NCBI GenBank assembly: GCA_036555325.1
Contig: DATBLQ010000028.1
Coordinates: 88,589-152,588, forward strand
Source: DATBLQ01 sp036555325
GTDB taxonomy: Bacteria; Pseudomonadota; Alphaproteobacteria; Rhizobiales; Aestuariivirgaceae
DNA length: 64,000 nucleotides
Direction of reading: 5' to 3'
Shown here: in pieces, positions 17,195 through 26,210 of the stretch
Position numbering within the stretch: position 1 is the first letter of the stretch
Layout: each line of letters opens with the position of its first letter
Made by a program: the position numbers and the translations under genes
The notes under the pieces: generated by a model
What the model was told of the DNA's origin: nothing
The model's database searches: none
Seen by the model: only the letters and a program-made list of their open reading frames with translations

Positions 17195-18418
17195 ATGACG
17201 ATCGAAATCAAGGTGCCGGCTTTGGGCGAATCGGTCAGCGAGGCAACCATTGCCCGCTGGTTCAAGCAGCAAGGGGATACAGTAAAGGTCGATGAGCCCC
17301 TGGTGGAGCTTGAGACCGACAAGGTGACTATCGAAGTGCCGGCGCCGGCAGGAGGCGTTCTCCAAACGATCAGCGCGCAGTCGGGCGAAACGGTAAAGGT
17401 CGGCGCGGTGCTGGGAGCGATTGGAGATGGCAGCGGGGGCCGGCCGCAAACCTCCTCTGCGAGCGCGTCACCGGCGCGCGAGCCAGAGGCGCGCGTGCAA
17501 GCGGCTCCACCGCCCCTGTCACCGGCCGTTCGCAAGGCAGTAGAAGAGAAGAAGCTCGATCCGCAGAAGATCGAGGGAACGGGCAAGCAGGGCCGCATAA
17601 CCAAAGGCGATGTGCTCGAGCAGGTCGCCAAGATGCCGGAGCCCGCGGCTCAGCCGAAGGCCGCTTCGACGCCAGCGGTGGCCAAGAGCGACATCCGTGT
17701 TCCCGAAGCGACCAAGGATGGCGGGGAAGAGCGCGTGAAGCTGTCACGCTTGAGGCTCACTATCGCCAGGAGGCTCAAAGAGGCGCAAAACACGGCCGCA
17801 ATGCTCACCACCTTCAACGAGGTGGATCTGCACCAGGTCATGGACCTTAGAACACAATACAAGGAGGTGTTCGAAAGAAAGCACGGTGTGAAGCTCGGCT
17901 TCATGGGCTTCTTCGTGAAGGCCGCGGTCCAGGCACTGAGGGAGATCCCCTCGATCAACGCCGAGCTCGATGGAGAGGACCTCGTCTACAAGAATTACTA
18001 TCACATCGGCGTAGCGGTGGGGACCGACAAAGGGCTCGTGGTGCCGGTGGTGCGCTCCGCCGACCGACTGTCGCTCGCCGAAATCGAGCGGGAAGTTGCG
18101 GCTCTGGGCAAGAAGGCGCGCGAAGGATCGCTCAAGCTGGAGGAGCTGCAGGGAGGGACCTTCACGATATCCAACGGCGGGGTATACGGTTCGATGATGT
18201 CCACTCCGATACTTAATGTTCCGCAATCGGGCATTCTCGGAATGCACAAGATACAAGATCGTCCGGTGGTGGCGGACGGGCAGATCGTGATCAGGCCGAT
18301 GATGTATCTGGCGCTGACCTATGATCACCGCATTGTCGATGGAAAAGAGGCCGTGACATTCCTGGTAAGAGTGAAGGAGTCACTGGAGGATCCACAGCGA
18401 CTGATCCTCGAACTATAG
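17195..18418 (+). CDS. sucB: Dihydrolipoamide succinyltransferase (E2 of 2-oxoglutarate dehydrogenase)
   Basis: This 407-residue E2 forms the core of the complex and moves succinyl from lipoate to CoA. The start is the ATG at 17195, directly after sucA. The frame is also open upstream inside sucA, but that part is noise. It has a single lipoyl domain with K43 in ELETDKVTIEVPA as the lipoylated residue, an Ala/Pro-rich linker, the peripheral-subunit-binding domain (SPAVRKAVEEKKLDPQKI...GRITKGDVL, about 109-143) and the catalytic domain ending in DHRIVDGKEAV, with H378 and D382 as active-site residues. Confidence 0.97.
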   Translation: MTIEIKVPALGESVSEATIARWFKQQGDTVKVDEPLVELETDKVTIEVPAPAGGVLQTISAQSGETVKVGAVLGAIGDGSGGRPQTSSASASPAREPEARVQAAPPPLSPAVRKAVEEKKLDPQKIEGTGKQGRITKGDVLEQVAKMPEPAAQPKAASTPAVAKSDIRVPEATKDGGEERVKLSRLRLTIARRLKEAQNTAAMLTTFNEVDLHQVMDLRTQYKEVFERKHGVKLGFMGFFVKAAVQALREIPSINAELDGEDLVYKNYYHIGVAVGTDKGLVVPVVRSADRLSLAEIEREVAALGKKAREGSLKLEELQGGTFTISNGGVYGSMMSTPILNVPQSGILGMHKIQDRPVVADGQIVIRPMMYLALTYDHRIVDGKEAVTFLVRVKESLEDPQRLILEL

Positions 18419-18436
18419 ATTTGTGAGAGGCGAGCG

Positions 18437-18856
18437 ATGAGTGAGACGACACCGATCCAGGTCTACTTGACAGTCAAGGGAGGCGAATCGGCGATCGAGT
18501 TCTACAAGAAGGCGTTCGGCGCAAAAGAAGCCTATAAACAAAAAACCGACGATGGCGTACGTCTGTTGCATGCCAATCTGAACATGTTCGGTGGACAGGT
18601 CATGTTGTCGGATGAATTCCCCGAGCATTCAGGGGACGTCGTCTCGCCGCTTTCTGCCGGCAAGGCAAGCGTGACTATCCACGTTAATCTCAAAGACGCA
18701 GCAAGCGTTGACCAGACCATGGCGCAGGCGGCGAAGGCGGGGGCGATTATCACCATGCCGGTGGACAACATGTTCTGGGGAATGCGCTATGGCAGGGTGC
18801 GCGATCCATTTGGGCATGTTTGGTCCTTCGGAGCGCCGGCGGAAAAGCGGGAGTAG
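18437..18856 (+). CDS. PhnB-like VOC-fold protein
   Basis: A 139-residue protein of the PhnB/3-demethylubiquinone-9 methyltransferase-like VOC group. It opens with TPIQVYLTVKGGESAIEFYKK, has FGGQVMLSDEFPE in the middle and ends with WGMRYGRVRDPFGHVWSF. Members of this group are mostly without known function. It is inserted between sucB and lpd, 18 bp after the first and 11 bp before the second, so it is almost surely transcribed with the 2-oxoglutarate dehydrogenase genes. No role in the complex is established. Confidence 0.8.
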   Translation: MSETTPIQVYLTVKGGESAIEFYKKAFGAKEAYKQKTDDGVRLLHANLNMFGGQVMLSDEFPEHSGDVVSPLSAGKASVTIHVNLKDAASVDQTMAQAAKAGAIITMPVDNMFWGMRYGRVRDPFGHVWSFGAPAEKRE

Positions 18857-18867
18857 CGGCAGATAAG

Positions 18868-20268
18868 ATGGCGCAGTATGACCTTGTGGTGATCGGCACC
18901 GGGCCTGGCGGCTACGTGTGCGCAATTCGCGCGGCCCAGCTCGGCATGAAGGTGGCCGTGGTTGAGAAACGCAGCACGCACGGAGGAACATGCCTTAACA
19001 TCGGCTGCATTCCCTCGAAGGCACTGCTGAATGCATCGGAAAAGCTGGTTGAAGCGCAGCATGTCTTCGCCAGGATGGGAATTTTGGTAGATGCACCGAG
19101 AGCCGATTTGCAAAAGATGATGTCGTTCAAACAGGAGACGATCGACAGCAATACCAAGGGAATCGACTTTCTGCTCAAGAAGAACAAAATCACCGCTTAT
19201 GAGGGAACAGCGCACATCGCCAAGCCGGGTGAGGTCGAGGTGAACGGCAAAAGCGGCAAGCAGATGTTGCAGCCGACATCGACGGTCATCGCCACGGGTT
19301 CGGATTTCGCGAGGCTTAGCGGGGTTGCGATCGATGAGAAACGGATCGTCTCGTCAACCGGGGCGTTGAAGTTCGAAAAGGTTCCCCGGCATCTGGTGGT
19401 GGTCGGGGCGGGTGTGATCGGGCTTGAGCTCGGCTCGGTGTGGAGAAGGCTCGGGGCAGACGTCACGATCATAGAATTTCTCGACCGGATTCTTCCGGGA
19501 ATGGACCTGGAGATAGCGAGGCAGGCCCAGCGACTGCTTACCAGACAGGGGGTCCAATTCAAACTTGCCACGAAAGTGACTAGAGCGGAAACGCTCAGAT
19601 CCTCGGTCGATGTCAGTCTTGAGCCAGTCGCGGGCGGCGCAAGTGAAAAACTTCAGGCCGATGCAGTCCTGATCGCCATCGGCCGCATTCCGTATACGGA
19701 GGGCCTTGGCCTCGAGGCGGTCGGAGTGAAGCGGGATGAGAAAGGACGGGTAATCGTCGATGACCGCTTCCGGACCAGCGTTTCCGGCATCCATGCGATC
19801 GGCGACGTCATCAGCGGCCCAATGCTTGCCCACAAGGCGGAAGAGGAAGGGATAGCGCTGGCGGAATTGCTGGCCGGTCAGGCAGGTCACGTGAACTATG
19901 ATGTCATTCCCACGGTCGTCTACACGACGCCGGAAATCGCGGCAGTGGGAAAGAGCGAAGATGAACTCAAGCAGCAGGGCGCAGCCTATAAGGCAGGCAA
20001 GTTTCAATTTCTCGCCAATGCGCGGGCGAAGGCGAACATCTCAAGCGACGGTTTCGTGAAGGTGCTGGCGGATGAGAGAACCGACCGATTGCTCGGCGTC
20101 CATATCCTAGGACCGATGGCGGGGGAGCTTATCCATGAATGCGCGGTGGTGATGGAGTTCGGCGGGTCGGCGGAAGATCTCGCGCGCACCTGTCATGCGC
20201 ATCCGACGTTCTCGGAGGCGGTGAAGGAAGCAGCCTTGGCGGTGGAGAGTCGACCAATTCATTCCTAG
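18868..20268 (+). CDS. lpdA: Dihydrolipoyl dehydrogenase (E3)
   Basis: This 466-residue FAD/NAD enzyme reoxidises the dihydrolipoyl groups of SucB. The ATG at 18868 is preferred over upstream in-frame starts, because the conserved MAQYDLVVIGTGPGGYV begins there. The redox disulfide is C42/C47 in CLNIGCIPSK. The second Rossmann motif GAGVIGLELGSVW, the IGDVISGPMLAHKAEEEG segment and the C-terminal HAHPTFSEAVKEA, with the base histidine near residue 445, are intact. It ends the TCA operon, and hpnA follows 75 bp later on the same strand. Confidence 0.95.
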   Translation: MAQYDLVVIGTGPGGYVCAIRAAQLGMKVAVVEKRSTHGGTCLNIGCIPSKALLNASEKLVEAQHVFARMGILVDAPRADLQKMMSFKQETIDSNTKGIDFLLKKNKITAYEGTAHIAKPGEVEVNGKSGKQMLQPTSTVIATGSDFARLSGVAIDEKRIVSSTGALKFEKVPRHLVVVGAGVIGLELGSVWRRLGADVTIIEFLDRILPGMDLEIARQAQRLLTRQGVQFKLATKVTRAETLRSSVDVSLEPVAGGASEKLQADAVLIAIGRIPYTEGLGLEAVGVKRDEKGRVIVDDRFRTSVSGIHAIGDVISGPMLAHKAEEEGIALAELLAGQAGHVNYDVIPTVVYTTPEIAAVGKSEDELKQQGAAYKAGKFQFLANARAKANISSDGFVKVLADERTDRLLGVHILGPMAGELIHECAVVMEFGGSAEDLARTCHAHPTFSEAVKEAALAVESRPIHS

Positions 20269-20343
20269 GGCGAAGGGCTTGGTTATGCCTGTGCGCTCGG
20301 CGCCTGAGGCAGCGGTCGTTGCGACAAGGGATAAGAGGGCAAT

Positions 20344-21342
20344 GTGACGAAATCGCTGGTAACGGGAGGAAGCGGCTTCATCGGTCGACATCTCGTTGAG
20401 GCGCTTTCGGCCCACGGCGATAGCGTACGCATATTCGATCAGGCAATTCCCGCCGCAAGCGCAGGGTCAGCCGAATTCGTGCAAGGTTCGATACTGGATC
20501 GAGCGAGTCTTATCGCCGCGCTCAAAGGGGTGAATTGCGTCTATCACCTGGCGGGCATCGCGCATCTATGGTGCCGGCAGGTTGGCGATTTCGACTCGGT
20601 GAACCGGGTGGGAACGGAAACATTACTTTCCGCAGCGGCAGAGACAGGGGTTGCCCGTGTCGTGCACTGTTCAACCGAGGCCGTTCTGCTGCCGCCACAA
20701 CGGTCAGCCGAGCCGATTGATGAGACGGTCTCGTTGCAGCTTTCCGACATGGCGGGACCCTACACGCGATCGAAATTCGCAGCAGAGCAGGCAGCATTGA
20801 CAGCGGCTCGATCGGGGCAGCCAGTGGTGGTGGTCAATCCCACCCTTCCCATAGGATCGGGCGATTACAATCTGACACCGCCCACGGCCATGCTGGCGCG
20901 CTTGCTTGGCGGGCAGCTCTCGGTGTCCATGGATTGCGTTCTCAATCTCGCCGATGTGCGGGACATGGCGAAAGGGTTCATTCGTGCAGCAGAACACGGT
21001 CGCGTTGGGGAACGGTACATACTGGGCGGGACCAACATGTCGATGCGGGACCTGCACGCCCTACTTCAGCGGCTCAGCGGAAAAAGGCCGGCGAGGTTCT
21101 GGATCCCGTCACTGCCGGCGTTGGCAGCCGGTGCGGCATGCGAGTGGGTGGCGAATACCGTCACGCATAAGATGCCGGCCGCAACCATCGAGGGAGTGCA
21201 GTTGGCGCTTCGCTCGCGGCCGATCGATACCAGCAAGGCCCGAAACGAGCTCGGCACCAGTGTACGGCCCATCGAACAGTCGCTGGCAGAGTCCGTGGAG
21301 TGGATTGCCGCAAAAGCGAAAATCGCGAGCAGAGCGAATTAG
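20344..21342 (+). CDS. hpnA: Hopanoid-associated sugar epimerase HpnA
   Basis: A 332-residue short-chain dehydrogenase/epimerase of the extended type: TGGSGFIGRHLVEAL at the N-terminus, YHLAGIAHLW, and the YTRSK catalytic Tyr-Lys pair, preceded by an HCSTEAV strand that supplies the Ser. HpnA homologues are found in hopanoid clusters and are thought to act on the sugar or polyol side chain of extended hopanoids; the exact reaction is not firmly known. The start is GTG at 20344, since the overlapping ATG at 20342 runs straight into TGA. Genes for hopanoid synthesis follow on both strands. Confidence 0.87.
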   Translation: MTKSLVTGGSGFIGRHLVEALSAHGDSVRIFDQAIPAASAGSAEFVQGSILDRASLIAALKGVNCVYHLAGIAHLWCRQVGDFDSVNRVGTETLLSAAAETGVARVVHCSTEAVLLPPQRSAEPIDETVSLQLSDMAGPYTRSKFAAEQAALTAARSGQPVVVVNPTLPIGSGDYNLTPPTAMLARLLGGQLSVSMDCVLNLADVRDMAKGFIRAAEHGRVGERYILGGTNMSMRDLHALLQRLSGKRPARFWIPSLPALAAGAACEWVANTVTHKMPAATIEGVQLALRSRPIDTSKARNELGTSVRPIEQSLAESVEWIAAKAKIASRAN

Positions 21343-21406
21343 CGGCCTGTGCCGCGGTTAACTGTATATTGTGAACTTTCTCTCAACTCATGCGGGCCGG
21401 AGCCAG

Positions 21407-21431
21407 GGAACTACAAATTCCGGAACGTGTT
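21407..21431 (+). promoter_or_regulatory. Possible EcfG-type stress promoter upstream of dxs
   Basis: In the 159-bp gap before dxs, GGAAC (21407-21411) and TGTT (21428-21431) are 16 bp apart. This is close to the GGAAC-N16/17-CGTT consensus of the alphaproteobacterial general stress sigma factor EcfG. The -10 part differs by one base. It lies about 70 bp before the dxs start. Confidence 0.3.
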
Positions 21432-21501
21432 TCATTAAATTGCCTTGTTGGCTTGCTTTCACTTGCTGCAATGTCTCCCCATAAAGCCGGTGAGTTGCGT
21501 A

Positions 21502-23400
21502 ATGCTTGACGCGATACAGTACCCTGCAGACGTTAGAAACCTCGATCAAAGCCAGTTGAGAGAATTGGCCGATGAGCTGCGCGCGGAGACGATAAAGGTC
21601 GTTTCGGTCACGGGCGGTCACCTAGGTGCAGGTCTTGGCGTGGTCGAGCTTACGGTCGCGCTTCACCATGTATTCGACACACCGCGCGATCGACTGATCT
21701 GGGATGTCGGCCATCAGGCCTATCCGCATAAAATCCTAACGGGCAGACGCGAGCGGATGCGCAGCTTGCGGCAGGGCGGAGGGCTTTCCGGCTTCACCAA
21801 ACGCGCCGAAAGCGAATATGACCCGTTCGGCGCGGCGCATGCATCGACATCAATATCGGCGGGGCTGGGGATGGCGGTGGCGCGCGATCTCGACCAAAAG
21901 CCGCACAATATCGTTTGCGTCATTGGCGATGGAGCGATGTCGGCAGGAATGGCTTATGAGGCGCTGAACAATGCAGGTGCGATGGATTCGCGGCTGATTG
22001 TCATTCTCAATGACAATGACATGTCGATTGCGCCGCCGGTCGGTGCAATGTCGGCATATCTCGCCAGACTGGTTTCAAGCCGGACCTACCGGATGCTGCG
22101 CCGGCTGGGGAGAAACCTCGCAAAACATCTGCCCAAATATTTCGAAGAGCGCGTGACAAACATTGAAAAATTTGCGCGAGGGTTCTGGACCGGCGGCACG
22201 TTATTCGAGGAGTTGGGGTTTTTCTATGTGGGTCCGGTAGACGGCCACAATCTCGATCACCTCCTGCCGGTGCTTAAGAACGTGCGGGATGCCCGAAACG
22301 GGCCGTTTCTGGTGCACGTCGTTACGCAGAAGGGCAAAGGCTATCCGCCAGCCGAGGCCTCGGGCGACAAATATCACGGTGTCGTCAAGTTCGACATTGC
22401 GACCGGCGCCCAGGTCAAGGGCTCGTCAAGCCTTCCCTCCTATACCAAGGTGTTCGGCCAAAGCCTGATCAAGGAGGCGCGCAAGGACAAGCGCATCGTC
22501 GCCATAACCGCGGCAATGCCATCAGGCACCGGCCTTGACATGTTCGCGAAGGAATTTCCCTCGCGAACATTCGATGTGGGCATCGCCGAGCAGCATGCCG
22601 TCACCTTCGCGGGTGGGCTTGCGGCAGAGGGCTACAAGCCATTTGCGGCCATCTATTCAACTTTTTTGCAACGGGCGTACGACCAAATCGTTCATGATAT
22701 TGCGATCCAGAGCCTTCCGGTTCGCTTTGCGATCGATCGCGCCGGCCTGGTTGGCGCGGATGGGCCTACCCATGCCGGGGCTTTCGACGTTGCCTATCTC
22801 GGCTGCCTGCCGGGCTTTGTCGTAATGGCGGCGGCGGATGAAGCGGAGCTTGTTCATATGGTGGCCACGGCAGCGGCAATCGACGATCGACCAAGCGCGT
22901 TGCGCTATCCGCGTGGGGAGGGAACGGGTGTCGAATTGCCGGCGGATGGAAAACCTCTGGAGATCGGCAAGGGCCGCATCATTCGCGAAGGCACCAGAGT
23001 AGCGCTTTTATCCTTCGGAGCACGCCTCGGCCAGTGTCTGAAAGCCGCCGATGAACTGAGGGCGCACGGGCTTTCCACGACGGTGGCCGATGCGCGCTTT
23101 GCCAAGCCGCTTGATGTGGCGCTGGTGCTGCGCCTGGCACGGGAACATGAAGTGCTCATCACCATCGAGGAAGGCTCGATCGGCGGTTTTGGCTCGCATG
23201 TGCTACATAGCCTTGCAGAGCACGGCATGCTCGATCGCGGGCTCAAGGTTCGATCAATGGTCTTGCCGGACGTATTCATCGATCAGGATACACCGGAGCG
23301 CATGTATGCCTTTGCCCGCCTCGATGCAGCGAGCATCACAGCGAAGGTGAAAGCGGCGCTCGGGGCTCCTGCGACTCTTAAGGGAGAGCAAGTCGCATGA
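21502..23400 (+). CDS. dxs: 1-deoxy-D-xylulose-5-phosphate synthase
   Basis: This 632-residue thiamine-diphosphate enzyme condenses pyruvate and glyceraldehyde 3-phosphate, the entry step of the MEP isoprenoid pathway. I chose ATG 21502 because the homologous sequence (LDAIQYPADVRNLDQSQLRELADELR) starts there. The diphosphate-binding GDGAMSAGMAYEALNNAG, the FDVGIAEQHAVTFAGGLA segment with the catalytic glutamate and AIDRAGLVGADGPTHAG are all intact. The stop overlaps the ispH start by four bases (ATGA). Placement between hpnA and hpnH suggests supply of precursors for hopanoids. Whether another dxs exists outside the window is unknown. Confidence 0.96.
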   Translation: MLDAIQYPADVRNLDQSQLRELADELRAETIKVVSVTGGHLGAGLGVVELTVALHHVFDTPRDRLIWDVGHQAYPHKILTGRRERMRSLRQGGGLSGFTKRAESEYDPFGAAHASTSISAGLGMAVARDLDQKPHNIVCVIGDGAMSAGMAYEALNNAGAMDSRLIVILNDNDMSIAPPVGAMSAYLARLVSSRTYRMLRRLGRNLAKHLPKYFEERVTNIEKFARGFWTGGTLFEELGFFYVGPVDGHNLDHLLPVLKNVRDARNGPFLVHVVTQKGKGYPPAEASGDKYHGVVKFDIATGAQVKGSSSLPSYTKVFGQSLIKEARKDKRIVAITAAMPSGTGLDMFAKEFPSRTFDVGIAEQHAVTFAGGLAAEGYKPFAAIYSTFLQRAYDQIVHDIAIQSLPVRFAIDRAGLVGADGPTHAGAFDVAYLGCLPGFVVMAAADEAELVHMVATAAAIDDRPSALRYPRGEGTGVELPADGKPLEIGKGRIIREGTRVALLSFGARLGQCLKAADELRAHGLSTTVADARFAKPLDVALVLRLAREHEVLITIEEGSIGGFGSHVLHSLAEHGMLDRGLKVRSMVLPDVFIDQDTPERMYAFARLDAASITAKVKAALGAPATLKGEQVA

Positions 23401-24389
23401 GCGCGGGCATCCAGATGACGAACTCGCCGGGGGTAGCGGCCGAGGCGGCAGGTGCAAACTTCAAAGTCATTCTGTCTCAGCCGAGGGGCTTCTGTGCAGG
23501 CGTTGTCCGGGCGATAGAGATCGTCGAGCGGGCGCTCAAGAAATATGGTCCGCCGGTCTATGTGCGCCATGAGATCGTGCACAATCGGCACGTGGTTGAA
23601 AAGCTCAAGGCGAAGGGGGCTCATTTCGTCGAGAATCTGGATGAGATTCCTCCCGGTGCAGTTACCATTTTCAGCGCGCATGGAGTGCCGAAGGTTGTCG
23701 TCGATGAAGCGATCGACCGGAACCTTCCGGTGCTCGATGCGACATGTCCTCTCGTCACCAAGGTCCACAACGAAGCGCGACGCTACGTGGCGCGCGGCCG
23801 GACCTTGATCCTCATTGGGCACGCCGGACATCCAGAGGTCGAAGGGACAATGGGGCAAGTCCCCTCGCCAGTACGCCTCGTTCAAACGGAAAGCGACGTG
23901 GACCTGCTGGACCTGCCGACGGATGCGCCGGTAGCGTATGTGACACAAACGACGCTGAGCATCGATGATACCCGCGGCATCATCGCAGCGCTGCAGCGAC
24001 GATTCAGCGATATCGTAGGTCCGGACACACGCGACATCTGCTATGCCACGCAGAATCGGCAGACTGCAGTTCGCGAACTGAGCAAGCTCGTCGATGTCAT
24101 CCTCGTGGTGGGAGCGAAGAACAGCTCGAACTCCAACCGGTTACGCGAGATCGGCGAGGAGGCCGGCATCCCGTCGTATCTTATCGCCGATGGCAGCGAG
24201 CTCGATGCAAGCTGGATGAAAGGCATGCGGACGATCGGGATAACTGCGGGCGCTTCTGCGCCGGAAGTGCTGGTGGAGGACGTCATCGCGGCACTTAAGC
24301 GCATCAAGCCGGTTGAGATATCTACGCTTGCCGGGCGGGAGGAGAACCTCGAGTTCCGCCTGCCTGGTCAACTGGCCGACGTCGGATAG
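23397..24389 (+). CDS. ispH: 4-hydroxy-3-methylbut-2-enyl diphosphate reductase
   Basis: This 330-residue iron-sulfur enzyme makes IPP and DMAPP in the last step of the MEP pathway. The three cluster cysteines are C33 (PRGFCAG), C117 (LDATCPLV) and C215 (RDICYATQNRQ). E147 in HPEVEGTMGQ corresponds to the proton-relay glutamate of E. coli IspH. A poorly conserved N-terminal extension of about 20 residues precedes the core. An internal ATG at residue 7 would also keep the enzyme intact, but the ATGA overlap with dxs favours the first. Hopanoid gene hpnH follows after 42 bp. Confidence 0.96.
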   Translation: MSAGIQMTNSPGVAAEAAGANFKVILSQPRGFCAGVVRAIEIVERALKKYGPPVYVRHEIVHNRHVVEKLKAKGAHFVENLDEIPPGAVTIFSAHGVPKVVVDEAIDRNLPVLDATCPLVTKVHNEARRYVARGRTLILIGHAGHPEVEGTMGQVPSPVRLVQTESDVDLLDLPTDAPVAYVTQTTLSIDDTRGIIAALQRRFSDIVGPDTRDICYATQNRQTAVRELSKLVDVILVVGAKNSSNSNRLREIGEEAGIPSYLIADGSELDASWMKGMRTIGITAGASAPEVLVEDVIAALKRIKPVEISTLAGREENLEFRLPGQLADVG

Positions 24390-24431
24390 ATGGCCGCAGC
24401 TTGAGCGGCAAGGTGAACAAGGAGTTTCGCG

Positions 24432-25580
24432 GTGGGAATCCCAATAACGCAAAAACTGAAGGTGGGCAGTTATGTGCTTCGGCAGCGGCTCGCCGGCCGC
24501 CAACGCTATCCGTTAGTGCTCATGCTGGAGCCTCTGTTCCGCTGCAACCTTGCATGCGCTGGATGCGGAAAAATCGACTATCCCGATGAGATCCTAAATC
24601 AGCGGCTGTCGCTCGGCGACTGCCTGAAGGCGGTAGACGAGTGCGGTGCGCCGGTGGTTTCGATCGCCGGCGGGGAGCCTCTACTCCACAAAGAATTGCC
24701 GCAAATCGTCAAAGGGATCATCGCGCGACGCAAGTTCGTCTATCTGTGCACGAATGCGCTCTTGATGGAAAAGAAGCTCGATCAGTATGAGCCGGGGCGG
24801 TTCTTCGTCTGGTCGGTTCATCTTGACGGGAATGCGGAAATGCATGATCGCTCGGTTTGTCAATCGGGTGTCTATGAGCGTGCGGTTTCAGCAATCAAGG
24901 CGGCCAAGCGGCGTGGTTTTCGAGTGAACATCAATTGCACATTGTTCAACAATGCTGAGCCCGAGCAGGTGGCGAATTTCTTCGACAGCACGTGCGAGCT
25001 TGGCATCGACGGCATCACCGTATCGCCCGGGTATGCCTATGAGCGGGCACCCGATCAGCAGCATTTTCTCAATCGGGAGAAAACCAAACAGCTGTTTCGC
25101 GAAATTCTTCGCCGCGGCCGCAATGGCCGGGCGTGGTCGTTCAGCCAATCAAGCCTGTTCCTAGATTTTCTGGCAGGCAACCAAAGTTATCATTGCACCC
25201 CGTGGGGAAATCCGACACGCACGGTGTTCGGCTGGCAGAGACCCTGCTACCTCTTGGGCGAGGGCTATGCCGCCACCTTCCGTGAGTTGATGGAAGAAAC
25301 CAATTGGGATGCCTATGGGACGGGCAACTACGAAAAGTGCGCAGACTGCATGGTGCACAGCGGTTACGAAGCAAGCGCGGTTGCAGACGCAATCGCGCAT
25401 CCGCTCAAGGCCCTGGGGGTCAGTCTCAAGGGCGCGCGCACCGAAGGGCCAATGGCGCCAGAAATTCCACTCAGCGGCCAGCGGCCAGCCGAGTTCCTCT
25501 TCGCCCGCCACGTTGCCCTAAAGCAGGCCGAAGTCCGGGAAGCCCAGTCCCGCGCCAAGCAGGCGGCGGCCGCGCGATAG
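24432..25580 (+). CDS. hpnH: Adenosyl hopane synthase, radical SAM protein HpnH
   Basis: This 382-residue radical SAM enzyme adds a 5'-deoxyadenosyl group to diploptene, the first step to C35 extended hopanoids. The cluster motif C38-x3-C42-x2-C45 (RCNLACAGCGK) is followed by SIAGGEPLLH. A C-terminal cysteine group (CADCMVHSGYEASAV) and the HCTPWGNPTRTVFGWQ segment are typical of HpnH. The GTG start at 24432 has AAGGAG 9 bp upstream. Its last 63 bases overlap tail-to-tail with hpnG on the other strand, so both C-termini are constrained by the same DNA. Confidence 0.94.
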   Translation: MGIPITQKLKVGSYVLRQRLAGRQRYPLVLMLEPLFRCNLACAGCGKIDYPDEILNQRLSLGDCLKAVDECGAPVVSIAGGEPLLHKELPQIVKGIIARRKFVYLCTNALLMEKKLDQYEPGRFFVWSVHLDGNAEMHDRSVCQSGVYERAVSAIKAAKRRGFRVNINCTLFNNAEPEQVANFFDSTCELGIDGITVSPGYAYERAPDQQHFLNREKTKQLFREILRRGRNGRAWSFSQSSLFLDFLAGNQSYHCTPWGNPTRTVFGWQRPCYLLGEGYAATFRELMEETNWDAYGTGNYEKCADCMVHSGYEASAVADAIAHPLKALGVSLKGARTEGPMAPEIPLSGQRPAEFLFARHVALKQAEVREAQSRAKQAAAAR

Positions 25581-26210
25581 GGCGCGTCTGGCCGCATGGG
25601 CGTCGAGGGCTAAGCGCAACAACGTCGGCAATTGTGACGGCGATTGCGCTAGGGAAACGAGCATGGCCTTGATGTCGAGCGCCCCATAAGGACCTGAAGC
25701 AGCGAGCGCGGCGGGGGGCAGGGTTCGGTCGGCCGGATCGAGGATCACCCGGCAAGCGGCGAAGGGCAGCGCGTGGTCGGCGGCAACCGCCGCTGCGACA
25801 TGGGACTCCATATCTGCCGCCGCTGCCCGCCATTGCTGGCCGACAGACCGCTTGGCCAAAGGTGTGGCCAAAGGCACATCCACGCCTGCTATCTCGACTT
25901 CGGTAGCTCCAGGCAGACAATTCAGCAGATTGCGTGACCAGGACGAATGGGTTCCGTAGCGCTTTCCACGGGAGATGATTGCGCTGGCGACGACCCAGCA
26001 ACCGGGCGTCAGAGCGGGATCGAGCCCGGCCGCAGTGCCGAAGCTCAAGATGCCGCTTACGTCTCTCCTCACCTTCTCGTTGAGTGCCTCCTCCAAGGCC
26101 TGCGGGCGTGAGGTGCAGACGACGGTGACGCCTTCACCTTCAGCAATCCGTGCCTCGAAGGCCAGGCCCGTTACCGCGACTACGGGAGCGATGGGTGCGA
26201 TGGTGTTCAC
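25518..26210 (-). CDS. hpnG: Adenosylhopane phosphorylase HpnG
   Basis: A 230-residue member of the purine/uridine phosphorylase superfamily. HpnG releases adenine from adenosylhopane to give phosphoribosyl hopane, an intermediate of bacteriohopanetetrol. It reads PVVAVTGLAFEARIA near the N-terminus, GILSFGTAAGLDPAL, and AADMESHVAAAVAADHALPFAACRVILDPADRTLP, with the nucleosidase-type DMES motif. The start is the GTG at 26210, lying inside the ATGTGA of the shc stop, so the two are translationally coupled. The frame continues upstream inside shc but that part is not homologous. The 3' end overlaps hpnH by 63 bp. Confidence 0.88.
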   Translation of the reverse strand: MNTIAPIAPVVAVTGLAFEARIAEGEGVTVVCTSRPQALEEALNEKVRRDVSGILSFGTAAGLDPALTPGCWVVASAIISRGKRYGTHSSWSRNLLNCLPGATEVEIAGVDVPLATPLAKRSVGQQWRAAAADMESHVAAAVAADHALPFAACRVILDPADRTLPPAALAASGPYGALDIKAMLVSLAQSPSQLPTLLRLALDAHAARRALSRGRRLLGAGLGFPDFGLL

